Positions 27,238-35,694 of a DNA stretch of 64,000 nucleotides are shown here, one piece after another. Origin of the DNA: Stigmatella ashevillena (GTDB taxonomy: Bacteria; Myxococcota; Myxococcia; Myxococcales; Myxococcaceae). The position numbers and the translations under genes are program-made. The notes under the pieces were generated by a model. That model saw nothing but the letters and a program-made list of their open reading frames with translations. It did no database searches and was not told the origin of the DNA. The stretch lies in NCBI RefSeq assembly GCF_028368975.1, contig NZ_JAQNDM010000002.1:4830425-4894424 (forward strand). Reading direction: 5' to 3'. Every line of letters starts with the position of its first letter. Positions within the stretch are counted from its first letter, which is position 1.

Positions 27238-27930
27238 ATGACGCAGGTGAAGGTCTTCGGACGTTGGATGAGCACCCTGTGGCTGTCGGGTGCGCTCCTG
27301 GCCGCCGGGTGCGCGAAGAAGGAAGAGCCTCCCCCCCCTCCTCCTCCTCCCCCTGCGGCCGCGCCCACTCCGGAACCCGCGCCGCCCCCTCCTCCCGCCG
27401 CTCCCGCCGCCGCGCCGGAGACTCCCGTGGCGCCGGAGACTCCCGCAGCGCCCACACCGCCGCCTCCAGCGGCTCCCTCCCCCGGGCTCCAGGACCGGGA
27501 GTGGGGCACGGACCGCCGGGCGGTGCAGCACGCCCCGTCCGCCCCCGTGACGCTGCGCTCGGTGCGCACCGGGCGCAACGAGGGCTTTGACCGGGTGGTG
27601 TTCGAATTCGACGGCCCCCAGGTGCCGGGCTACCGCGTCGAGTACGTGGAGAAGCCCGTCGTCAAATGTGGCTCGGGAGACCCCACGGAGGTGGCGGGCC
27701 AAGGCGCCCTCCAGGTGAGCATCACCCCCGCGCAGGCCCACGAGGCAGGCCAGGTGACCGTGGCCGAGCGTGAGCGCAAGCTCGCACTGCCCGCACTTCA
27801 GGCGCTGAAGCTGACGTGTGACTTCGAGGCCGAGGTCATCTGGGTGCTCGGCACGCCCCAGGCACGGCAGCCCTACCGCGTTCTGGAGCTGCGCGAGCCC
27901 ACCCGCCTCGTGGTGGACGTGCAGCACTGA
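27238..27930 (+). CDS. Pro-rich lipoprotein with AMIN-like domain
   Basis: A 230-residue lipoprotein. The lipobox is LLAAGC, followed by KKEE and a 55-residue linker made almost only of Pro, Ala, Glu and Thr, the kind that crosses the periplasm or wall. The C-terminal half has the AMIN-like pattern: VRTGRNEGFDRVVFEFDG, then PGYRVEYVEKPV and a terminal RVLELREPTRLVVDV. AMIN-related domains bind wall or envelope polymers. GGGAGGG precedes the ATG. It lies 79 bases after the DUF1028 gene on the same strand, and the two may form a wall-associated unit. It is convergent with the glucanotransferase gene. Confidence 0.82.
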   Translation: MTQVKVFGRWMSTLWLSGALLAAGCAKKEEPPPPPPPPPAAAPTPEPAPPPPPAAPAAAPETPVAPETPAAPTPPPPAAPSPGLQDREWGTDRRAVQHAPSAPVTLRSVRTGRNEGFDRVVFEFDGPQVPGYRVEYVEKPVVKCGSGDPTEVAGQGALQVSITPAQAHEAGQVTVAERERKLALPALQALKLTCDFEAEVIWVLGTPQARQPYRVLELREPTRLVVDVQH

Positions 27931-27937
27931 GCGCGCT

Positions 27938-29959
27938 TCACGGCTGCCGGGTCCCCGCGGCCCGCTGCTCCAGGGCGTCGATCAAAGGTTGATGCCGTGC
28001 GCGCGCCGAAGCGTCTCCCGCGCGCAGGGCCAATGCCAGCACCCGGGGCAGATCCAGGGCCGCCCCCCGCCCGAGCTTCTCCGGGTACTCGCGTGCGTAG
28101 TCCGTCGGCACCCGCAGGCTCCAGTTCTCCTCGTTGACGGTGCCGGGCACGTTGTAGACGTCCGTCATCCCCAGCAGGTCCGCGAAGAAGATGGACACGT
28201 TCTGGGCCCGGCTCGCGAAGAGGTCCGCGAACTTCGCCTGTTCGAGCAGCCCCGGCTCCTCACACAGCCGGCGCGCGAAAGCCTCGCGCCCCTCGGCCTC
28301 CGGGTGCAGCCGCCACGCCAGGTAATCGGCCTGCTCGCGCCAGGCGCCCGTCTCCCGCCACCCGGCCGCCACCCGCCACAGCGGGGGCGTGTCGTGGGTG
28401 CCCACCATGACCCAGTCCTCTGGCGCCGCGTTCTCGCTCCGGTAGACGTCGGCCGGGTCCTTCAGGTTCGCCTTCTGGGTGACGCGGAAGCGGCCCATGC
28501 CGTACTGCGCGAGCACGCGCTGGAGCGGATACGGCTGGGTGCTGAGCACCTCGCCCAGCAAGTCCGTCAGCTGCCGTCCGTGGCGGCGCGCGGAGGTGAC
28601 GATGGTGTCGATGAGCACGCTGTACTGGCGCACCTGCTCCGGCGTGAGCGTGCGCACCCAGCCATCCGCGTGGCGCGGCACCGACATGTCCAGCTGCGCG
28701 GCGGTGGCGATGGCATGGCGCGCCAACTCCGGGTGATCGGCCAGCGCCGGGGAGTCGAGCAGCCGCGCTCCCTCCCGCACCGCCCGCATCGCATCCGGCG
28801 CGTTCGCGCGGTAGACCCAGGGACACACCAGCCCATGCGGGTGATCGATGCGCAGCCCGTCGTACTCGCCGAGCATCTTGTCCATCCGCGCCTCCATGAA
28901 GCGCAGCACGGGGCCGGGACGGTGCTCCGGGGACAGCCCCTCGCGCGGCTCGAAGAAGCGCGAGGGATCCAACACCGGATAGTTCCAGGGTTGCCCCTCG
29001 GGGTTGGTGCGGCTCGGCGGGGCCCCCATCAGGTACGTGCGCAGGAAGAGCCCCTGCCAGGCCCACGCGTCCTCCAGTGAGAAGCCGATCTGAAGATCCC
29101 CGTAGAGCTTCAGCCCCCCGCGAGCCGCCCGCTCCCGGAGCTGGCCGTGCGCGGCGTGGACGAGGAACTGGTGAAAGGCATAGCGCTCGAAAAGCACCGC
29201 GTGCTTCGCGCGCAGCGCACTGCCCCGGGCCTCGCACGCGCTCTCCCGGCCCGGCGCCGGGGCGAACAACCGCGCGTCGTGCGCCGCCTCCCCCCGCCCC
29301 ATCCACTGCCGCCAGTCGCGCTGGCCGTGCTCGACACAGAGGGCCTCGAAGAGCGCATCGCGCAACAACCAGCTCCGGTTCTCCCGGGCGAAGTCCTCGA
29401 AGCGCCGCACCCACTCCCTCACCCAGGGGCGCGCATCCTCCCGGCCCTGCTCGCGCTGGAGCGCTTCCCAGGCATCATCGAGCGCGGCCCGCTGGGTGCG
29501 GAACGCATACCGGTACCGAGGCCCCGGCCCCTCCCGCATCGGGCGCGAGGAGACGAGGGCGGCCAGATGCCCCGCAGGCAAGAGCCCTTCACCCGGCAAG
29601 AGCCCTTCACCGGCCTCCTGCCCCGCGAGCTGCGCCAGCGGGATGTTGAGGACGTTGCGCGAAAAAAGCGTGGCGTCATAGGGCGAGGCGTTGGACTCGG
29701 AGGTCTGCCCCTGGGGCCCCAGTTGAATGCCGGTGAAGCCCAGCTCCTGGATGAACTCGAGGAAGCGCGTGGCGCCCCGGCTGTACGGAGAGCCGCGGCC
29801 CGTGTCCTCCTCTGGCTCGCTGGGAAAACACGGGTCGTGAATGCTCAGCACCAGGTTGCGCACGTCCAACGCTTCCAGGGCCGCGGCGATGAGCTGTCGA
29901 GAGGGGTCCGGCATGGGGGCGTCCGTGGAGACTCGTTCGAGGCCCCAAACACCTATCAT
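27938..29959 (-). CDS. malQ: 4-alpha-glucanotransferase (GH77)
   Basis: A 673-residue GH77 protein. The N-terminal block (NLVLSIHDPCFP ... RFLEFIQELGFTGIQLGPQG) aligns with the family opening, and NASPYDATLFSRN with SPYxxxSxFAxN. The first catalytic Asp is in the GLRIDHPHGL loop; the middle Glu may be in TDLLGEVLSTQP; the third motif is GTHDTPPLW. These enzymes transfer maltosyl units in glycogen/maltodextrin use. An 18-base duplication at 29577-29611 encodes GEGLLPGEGLLP, a small local expansion. The start is uncertain: the ATG at 29959 has GGGAGG directly against it, and the ATG at 29914 has none. Confidence 0.85.
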   Translation of the reverse strand: MIGVWGLERVSTDAPMPDPSRQLIAAALEALDVRNLVLSIHDPCFPSEPEEDTGRGSPYSRGATRFLEFIQELGFTGIQLGPQGQTSESNASPYDATLFSRNVLNIPLAQLAGQEAGEGLLPGEGLLPAGHLAALVSSRPMREGPGPRYRYAFRTQRAALDDAWEALQREQGREDARPWVREWVRRFEDFARENRSWLLRDALFEALCVEHGQRDWRQWMGRGEAAHDARLFAPAPGRESACEARGSALRAKHAVLFERYAFHQFLVHAAHGQLRERAARGGLKLYGDLQIGFSLEDAWAWQGLFLRTYLMGAPPSRTNPEGQPWNYPVLDPSRFFEPREGLSPEHRPGPVLRFMEARMDKMLGEYDGLRIDHPHGLVCPWVYRANAPDAMRAVREGARLLDSPALADHPELARHAIATAAQLDMSVPRHADGWVRTLTPEQVRQYSVLIDTIVTSARRHGRQLTDLLGEVLSTQPYPLQRVLAQYGMGRFRVTQKANLKDPADVYRSENAAPEDWVMVGTHDTPPLWRVAAGWRETGAWREQADYLAWRLHPEAEGREAFARRLCEEPGLLEQAKFADLFASRAQNVSIFFADLLGMTDVYNVPGTVNEENWSLRVPTDYAREYPEKLGRGAALDLPRVLALALRAGDASARARHQPLIDALEQRAAGTRQP

Positions 29960-30011
29960 CCTCCCAGGCCGGAGCCCGCTCCCTGTTGCTCGAGCCCCTC
30001 GCTTTTCCCCA

Positions 30012-30977
30012 CTACGGCTGAGCGCTCGGCGGCGTCTCGCTGATGATCAGCGTGTTCGGGGAGAACCGCTCGCCGCAGGTGGACACCTGCCGGCCATCCG
30101 CGCACTGCACCGGCTCCGTGGCCCGCGTGTGCGAGGTGAAGCAGCTGGCGCCCTGGCTGGTCCACTCGGCCTCGGCCACCCACGGCTCGGAGTCCGTCTG
30201 CACACTCTGGGTGTCGTACAGGTTCACCCAGTTGCCATCCTGCGTGTACGAGGTGCCGTCGCCGCAGAAGTCCGCGCGGATCAGCCGCGTACAGGCCTGG
30301 TGGTGCTCTTCCAGGCTCACGCCTTCCACCGACTGCCAGGGCTTGTAGCCAAAGCGCACGCACTTGGCGAGCGCGGCCCCGTCACACGCGAAGGTGAACA
30401 CCGTGTTGTCGTGGATCTTCGAGCCGCCGCCCTCGACGCCTTGCTTGTAGTTCCAGGTCCCCTCCAGCGGGATGGCCTTCAGCGCCGCGCCGTCCGCCGT
30501 GGTGCAGATGGGGTGCCACGCGCCCGTCTTCGTGTCTTGGAAGGACACATCATAGGACCAGACATCTTGATCCACGCCGCTGCCCTGGGTGACGCCGTCA
30601 ATGCGCAGCGGCAGCGTGCTCCCATCCTCCAGGTTTCCCACCAGGTGCAGCTTGACGAGATCCTGCCCCGACAGCTCCTCGCCCCGCCCCACCCCGTGGA
30701 GGGCCGAACCCTCCAGCCACAGCGCCTTCATCGGCAGTCCCATTCCCTCCCGCACCGCGCCCTCGTACCGCACCGACACCAGCATCTGGTTCATCCACGG
30801 GCCGTTCACATTCCGCCCGTTCACATTCCGCCCGTTCAACGTCGGACCATTGGCCGCTGCCAACCCCGCCACCACCCCTCCCACCGTCGCGGGGGCCGTG
30901 TCTTCCACCCCCTCCGTTCCGCAACCCACAGTCACCCACATCCCCAACGCCGCCGCCACCACGTGCCGAGCACCCAC
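30012..30977 (-). CDS. ADYC-domain lipoprotein with NG-repeat linker
   Basis: A 321-residue predicted lipoprotein that starts at GTG (30977), with GGAGGTG spaced four bases upstream. The signal ends at VTVGC. A short linker carries the repeat LNGRNVNGRNVNG, followed by a domain rich in Cys and Trp that looks like the ADYC domain: VWSYDVSFQDTKTGAWHPIC, then NTVFTFACDGAALAKCVRFGYKPW and HHQACTRLIRADFCGDG. The function of ADYC proteins is unknown; they are frequent in myxobacteria. I rejected a longer reading with an upstream ATG because it lacks a ribosome site and a signal. Confidence 0.82.
   Translation of the reverse strand: MGARHVVAAALGMWVTVGCGTEGVEDTAPATVGGVVAGLAAANGPTLNGRNVNGRNVNGPWMNQMLVSVRYEGAVREGMGLPMKALWLEGSALHGVGRGEELSGQDLVKLHLVGNLEDGSTLPLRIDGVTQGSGVDQDVWSYDVSFQDTKTGAWHPICTTADGAALKAIPLEGTWNYKQGVEGGGSKIHDNTVFTFACDGAALAKCVRFGYKPWQSVEGVSLEEHHQACTRLIRADFCGDGTSYTQDGNWVNLYDTQSVQTDSEPWVAEAEWTSQGASCFTSHTRATEPVQCADGRQVSTCGERFSPNTLIISETPPSAQP
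30802..30838 (-). repeat. 15-base tandem repeat encoding NGRNV units
   Basis: CCGTTCACATTCCGC occurs twice exactly (30802-30816, 30817-30831), and a third partial copy follows. On the minus strand it encodes the repeated NGRNV pentapeptide in the linker of the ADYC lipoprotein. The unit is a whole number of codons, so the linker can grow or shrink without a frameshift. Confidence 0.8.
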
Positions 30978-31179
30978 GGGACACCTCCCAGCCAACCCAG
31001 ACTGCAAGCGGACGGTGTGCAGTGGGAGGGAGGGCGACAAGGTACGGGGAAGCCCTCGAGCACTTGGACCGTCGCGTCAGCAGCACTCGGCTCACCCCCA
31101 AGCGCTGTCCTGGCGACACTCCCGTCACGGGCGCGACAGTGTGCTTTCCAAGCCAGCAGAAACTTCTTGGTAGGGAGGA

Positions 31180-34100
31180 TCAGCGAGCAGGTACTGGCAG
31201 CGTGGCGCAGATGCGCAAGCCCACCGTCGGGTCCCGGGCGTCGCGCTCGGGCAGTTCCCGGTTGGACGAGCGGGCAGTCGGGGAGGCGAAATAGTAGCTG
31301 CCCCCCCTCACCACGGGCTTGCCTGGCTCGAGCCACGAATAGGCCCACTCCCAAACGTTGCCCGCCAGGTCGTCCACCCCAAAGGGGCTGCGGGAGGCAG
31401 GGTGGCTGCCCACTTCATCCGGGCCGAAGCCGCCGGCTTCCTTGCCGTAGGTGAGATCAAAGTTGGCCTCGCGCGGCGCCAACCGGTCTCCATGGGGGTA
31501 CTCGCGCCCATCGGCCCCGCGGGCGGCGCGCTCCCACTCCAGTTCAGAACAGAGGCGGGCTCCGGGCACCCGGCCCGTCTTCGACAGCCACGCGGCATAG
31601 GCCTCCGCGCTGTCGAAGTTGATGCCGGAGACGGGCATCTTCAGCCAGTCCTGCTCGGCGTTCCAGCTGCGCTTCGCGTAGCGCAGCTTCTCGCCGGCGC
31701 GCGCCGTATAAAGGATGGAGCTGGGCTGCATCTTCAGCTGCCAGGTGTCCCCCACCTGCTCCAGCTTCAAGAGCGAGCCCAGGGAGCCCACCGCCGGCGC
31801 ATGCTTCGCCCGCTGGCCGGGGGGCAGGGACTCCAGGAAGGCGATCCAGTCCGCATACGTCGTCTCATGGCGGGCAATCAGGAAGCCCTGCGTCTTCATC
31901 TCGTGGATGGGAACGGCGTTGAAGAACTCCCGCACGCTCTCATCCTCGGCGCTGCCGAAGAGCACCTGCCCCGGGGGCACGTAGACGAAGCCCCTCGGCA
32001 GCGAGCCCTTGGGCAGCAGCGCCTGCTCCAGGACCCGCCGCTCGCCCCGCACCAGCCGCAGCGGCAGGAGCAGCGGCTCGTGGTCCGGCGCGCTCGCCTC
32101 GAGGCGATAGTTCCCCGGGGGAACCTGGAGGTCCTCCGGGCTATTGGAGGGCACCGGCACTGGAGTGCCCAGCACCTCGTGGCCCTCCGCATCGCGGGAG
32201 ACCGGGAGCAGCCGCGCCTGGGCCGCCGAGGGCTTGAACGACACCGTGAGGTGCGCCGGCTCGCTCCACTGGTGCCAGCGGTGTCCCCCTACATCATAGA
32301 GCCGCAGCCGCTGAAGCAAGGTGGGGAGGGTGACCTTCTCATCCTCCTGCTCGGCCAGCAGGGCGCGCTCGTGCAGGTAGCTGGCCAGCTCGTCCCAGAC
32401 TTCCTTTCGGCCGGGCTCCAGTACCAGCGCGCGCTCCAGCCGGTCCGCCACGGCATCGAAGCTCTCGCGCACCTGCGCGCCGCGGGCCGCGGCGTGCGCC
32501 CAGGCCTTGTCGCCCTCCGTCTTACGGCCAGCGCTGTAGAGCCGGAAGGCCTCATCGCGCTCGGCGCTCAGCGCTTGGCGCTTGCTCCGGGCCTCGTCGA
32601 GCGCCTGCGAAGCCTCGCTCAGCTGGGCTTGAACCTCCTGGCTCAACCTCCAGCGCTCCCGCAGCCGCCCGCCACCGTAGACGAGCGCCAGCAGGATGAG
32701 GAACCCCGCGGCCAGCGCGCGCCGCATCTGGCGGCTGCGCACCACCGTGCGGCGGGACACCTCCAGGAAGTCCTGCTCCCGGCGCGTCAGCTCCCCCGGA
32801 TCCAGCACTGACGTCTCCGCGAGCTGGCGCGGCCCCCAGAGCACATCGCGCGCGTGCCCCAGCCGCTCCCAGTGGGCGGCGGCCGTCTCCAGCCGCGATT
32901 GCACCTCGCGGCGCTCGGTGGCCTCCACCAGCCAGCGCGCCAGCGTCTTCCACCCAGTGACGAGCGCCTCGTGGGCCACTTCGTAGGAGGTGCCTTCCTC
33001 CGCCTCGCGCGCCACGAGCAGCCGCGCGCGCACCAGCGCCTCCAGCGCGGCGCGGTAGCGCGGATCCTCGCCCACGAGCTCCCGGTCCGTCTTGCGCGCG
33101 CGCGTGCCGTCCGCGGTGATGAGGCGCAGCAGCACCCCGCGCGCGGCCACCCGTTGATCCGGCAGCAGGCTGTCCACCGCCCCATCCGCGTGCCGTGCCA
33201 GGGCGCCCGACACCCCGCCCAACCCATCCAGCGCCGCCTGGGTGATGACGCCCGCGCCCCGGTCCCGCGCCTCCCACAGCTCGGCCAGGGCGAACTGGAG
33301 CAGCGGTAGCCCGCCCTCGGTGGCGGCGGTGGCAGACACCAGCGTGTCCACCAGGGCCTCGGACTCGAAGCGCACGCCCTTGACGCGCGCCGGGCCCATG
33401 ATGGCCTCGCGCATCTCCTCCGGCGTCAGCGCGCGCAACAGGTACAGCGCGCGCGGCACCGCGGCGCCCAGCCCCGGCACGCCGGTCAACCGGGTGAGAA
33501 AATCGCTTCGGCCCGTGGCCAACAACCGGACGCCGGTGACGCCCTCGGCCAGCTCCCCCAGCGCGATGCCCGCCTGCGCCGCCTCCTCGGGGTGCGCGAG
33601 CGTCACCAACTCCTCGAGCTGATCCACGTACAGCAAGAGCCCTTCGTGCGCGCCCAGCTTCGCGCGCAGCCGGCGCGCCAGCGTGGCAGGCTCGGCGTGC
33701 AGGCTCTCGGCGAGCGCCTCCTCGGCGACTTCCAAGATGGGCGCCAGCGCGGCGGCGAGCGCGGTCACCGGGTGGCGGCCCGGCACCAGCCGCATGGAGC
33801 GCCAGCGCCGCCCATCCTCCAGCGCCCCATCCGCGACGAGGGGAATGACGCCCGCGAGGCACAAGGAGGACTTGCCCACGCCGGAGTCACCGGTGATGAG
33901 CAGGAAAGGCTCGCCCTTGAGCCGCTCCAGCACCGCGCGCTGCTCGCGCCGGCGGCCGAAGAACAGGGCGCGGTGCTCGGCCTCGAAGGCCTGGAGGCCG
34001 CGGAAGGGGTTGCCTTCGGGAATGGTGCCCGAGGCCAACTCGTCCCGGCCCAACTGCTCCAGCGCGTCGAGCAGCACCGCGGCGGACGCATAGCGCTCGG

Positions 34101-34992
34101 AGGGCTCGCGCCGCAGACACCGGTCGATGACGGCGGCCAGCCCCGTGTCCACCCCCGGCGTGACTTCGGCGAGCGGCCGTGCATCGCGCGTGCGGACCAA
34201 CTCGGACAGCTCGCGCCAGGGCACGTCGCGGAACGGCCCCTTGCCCGAGCACAGCTCGTAGAGCACCACCCCCAGCGAGTACACATCGCTGCGCGCCGTC
34301 AGCTCCTCGCCCGCCCACGCCTCCGGAGACATGTAATAGGGCGTCCCCACCAGCGCGCCCCGGGGCAGCGAGGGCAGGAAGACCCCATCCAACGAGCGGG
34401 CCCCGAACCCGGCGGACGCCTCGGGATCCAGCTCCGCGGGCAGCACGGGCGGCGTGGCCGGACGGCCCGGGCCCGCTTCGGCAGCGGCGGCGGCCGGGTC
34501 CAGCAGCTTGGCGAGGCCAAAGTCGAGCAGCTTCACCTCGCCGCCCTCGGTGAGCACGGCATTGCCCGGCTTGATGTCCCGGTGCAGCACCCCGCGCCGG
34601 TGCGCCGCGCTCAGCCCGCGCGCCAGGTCCTTGCCAATGGACAGCACGCGCTCAGAAGGGGCGGGCTTGGCCACCCGGTCCAGGCTCACCCCGCGGATGA
34701 ACTCGGAGATGAGGTAGGGCTGATCCTCCAGCTGGCCCACGCGGTAGAGGGTGACGACATTGGGGTGCTGGATGCGGGCCGCGGCGCGGGCCTCCACCAG
34801 GAAGCGCGCCAAGGCGTTCTGGCCCAGGGCGGGGATGAACTTCACTGCCACGGGGCGCTCGAGCAGCGTGTCGTGCGCCAGGTACACCCGCCCCGTGCGC
34901 CCACGGCCGATCAGCCGGATCAGCCGGTACTCGTCGAACTCCTCGGGAGGAGTCCACGCATCAGGTGGGTTCAGGGAGGCTGGGGAGGCCAC
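31180..34992 (-). CDS. Ser/Thr kinase - nSTAND ATPase - FGE-like multidomain receptor
   Basis: A 1270-residue protein. Residues 20-320 are a kinase with Gly loop IGRGRTGRVY, Lys51, catalytic HRDIKPGN (Asp139) and DFG at 157-159, all intact. After NPFRGLQAFEAEHRALFFGR comes an nSTAND-type NTPase with Walker A GDSGVGKSS and a KGVRF/LLQFALAELWEA winged-helix part. One membrane helix follows (RRALAAGFLILLALVYGGG), then a coiled segment. The C-terminal 260 residues are FGE-sulfatase-like: PRGFVYVPPGQVLFGS, EWERAARGADGREYP and AGNVWEWAYSWL. The Cys pair of true formylglycine-generating enzymes is absent from GGSYYFASPTARSS, so this is probably a sensor or binding module. It lies 68 bases after the receiver gene on the same strand. 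Confidence 0.92.
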   Translation of the reverse strand: MASPASLNPPDAWTPPEEFDEYRLIRLIGRGRTGRVYLAHDTLLERPVAVKFIPALGQNALARFLVEARAAARIQHPNVVTLYRVGQLEDQPYLISEFIRGVSLDRVAKPAPSERVLSIGKDLARGLSAAHRRGVLHRDIKPGNAVLTEGGEVKLLDFGLAKLLDPAAAAAEAGPGRPATPPVLPAELDPEASAGFGARSLDGVFLPSLPRGALVGTPYYMSPEAWAGEELTARSDVYSLGVVLYELCSGKGPFRDVPWRELSELVRTRDARPLAEVTPGVDTGLAAVIDRCLRREPSERYASAAVLLDALEQLGRDELASGTIPEGNPFRGLQAFEAEHRALFFGRRREQRAVLERLKGEPFLLITGDSGVGKSSLCLAGVIPLVADGALEDGRRWRSMRLVPGRHPVTALAAALAPILEVAEEALAESLHAEPATLARRLRAKLGAHEGLLLYVDQLEELVTLAHPEEAAQAGIALGELAEGVTGVRLLATGRSDFLTRLTGVPGLGAAVPRALYLLRALTPEEMREAIMGPARVKGVRFESEALVDTLVSATAATEGGLPLLQFALAELWEARDRGAGVITQAALDGLGGVSGALARHADGAVDSLLPDQRVAARGVLLRLITADGTRARKTDRELVGEDPRYRAALEALVRARLLVAREAEEGTSYEVAHEALVTGWKTLARWLVEATERREVQSRLETAAAHWERLGHARDVLWGPRQLAETSVLDPGELTRREQDFLEVSRRTVVRSRQMRRALAAGFLILLALVYGGGRLRERWRLSQEVQAQLSEASQALDEARSKRQALSAERDEAFRLYSAGRKTEGDKAWAHAAARGAQVRESFDAVADRLERALVLEPGRKEVWDELASYLHERALLAEQEDEKVTLPTLLQRLRLYDVGGHRWHQWSEPAHLTVSFKPSAAQARLLPVSRDAEGHEVLGTPVPVPSNSPEDLQVPPGNYRLEASAPDHEPLLLPLRLVRGERRVLEQALLPKGSLPRGFVYVPPGQVLFGSAEDESVREFFNAVPIHEMKTQGFLIARHETTYADWIAFLESLPPGQRAKHAPAVGSLGSLLKLEQVGDTWQLKMQPSSILYTARAGEKLRYAKRSWNAEQDWLKMPVSGINFDSAEAYAAWLSKTGRVPGARLCSELEWERAARGADGREYPHGDRLAPREANFDLTYGKEAGGFGPDEVGSHPASRSPFGVDDLAGNVWEWAYSWLEPGKPVVRGGSYYFASPTARSSNRELPERDARDPTVGLRICATLPVPAR

Positions 34993-35060
34993 GATCAGTG
35001 CCTACGCGCTTGGACCGGGGTGATCAACCCTCCTACGGCCCCAGAGCGCGTGCTGCGAGG

Positions 35061-35513
35061 CTAACGCTTGCCCTTCGCCTTGCTCGGCTTGAGCATCGTC
35101 CGGATCTTGTCCTCGAGGTCCGAGGGCAGACACGGCTTGGCGACGAACTCGTCGGCGCCGGCCTCCTTCGCGTGGCTCTCGCTGCCGGCCAGCACGTGGC
35201 CGCTGAGCGCCATCACGGGGATGTCGCGCGTGCGGATGTCATTCTTGATGAGCCGCGTGGCCTCCCACCCGTCCATCACCGGCAGGGAGAGATCCATGAG
35301 GATGATGTCGGGCGAGGCCTCCTGGGCCTTCTCCACGGCCTCTGCCCCATTGCGCGCCGTCTCCACGACGAAGCCCGCGAACTCGAGGTACTCCGCGTAC
35401 ATCTCCCGCGCGTCATCGAAGTCATCGACGACGAGCACCCGCTTCTTGGCCGGCGAGGGTTGGACCGCTGCACCCACATCCTCTGGCAGTATCTTGGTTG
35501 CCGACTGGCTCAT
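35061..35513 (-). CDS. Stand-alone response regulator receiver protein
   Basis: A 150-residue protein with one receiver domain and no output domain. The acidic pair is Asp30/Asp31 (VLVVDDFDD), the phosphoacceptor is Asp74 (IILMDLSLPVMDG), the switch Ser is in ALSGH, and the Lys is in FVAKPCLP. Short polar tails flank it; the C-terminus is basic (KPSKAKGKR). Such DivK/CheY-like proteins act through partner proteins. The next gene on the same strand is the large kinase/FGE-like protein, but no histidine kinase is near, so its phosphodonor is unknown. The ATG at 35513 has GGAG upstream; the ATG at 35549 has none. Confidence 0.92.
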   Translation of the reverse strand: MSQSATKILPEDVGAAVQPSPAKKRVLVVDDFDDAREMYAEYLEFAGFVVETARNGAEAVEKAQEASPDIILMDLSLPVMDGWEATRLIKNDIRTRDIPVMALSGHVLAGSESHAKEAGADEFVAKPCLPSDLEDKIRTMLKPSKAKGKR

Positions 35514-35694
35514 GGCGCGGGGCTCCAACGGGGAAATGACAGGGACCATTCTATACACGCCCACCCGGCCGCGCCTTGTCCCCCCGGCCGGGAATGAGTA
35601 CGCCAAAGTGCGCCCACACTGTCCTGCACAGGACATCTCCCCCCAAAAACCCAGTCCCGGAGGGAGGTTGACCCGTGTGGAGCGAACGTCCAGC

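Noticed and set aside
25101-27578. A minus-strand frame of 825 codons crossing the DUF1028 and AMIN-like genes
   Set aside because: It runs through the non-coding leader and two well-supported plus-strand genes, and only its last part overlaps, out of frame, the aminotransferase gene.
31180-31560. An active formylglycine-generating enzyme at the end of the kinase protein
   Set aside because: The Cys pair required for catalysis is replaced by Phe and Ala, so enzymatic FGE activity is not called.
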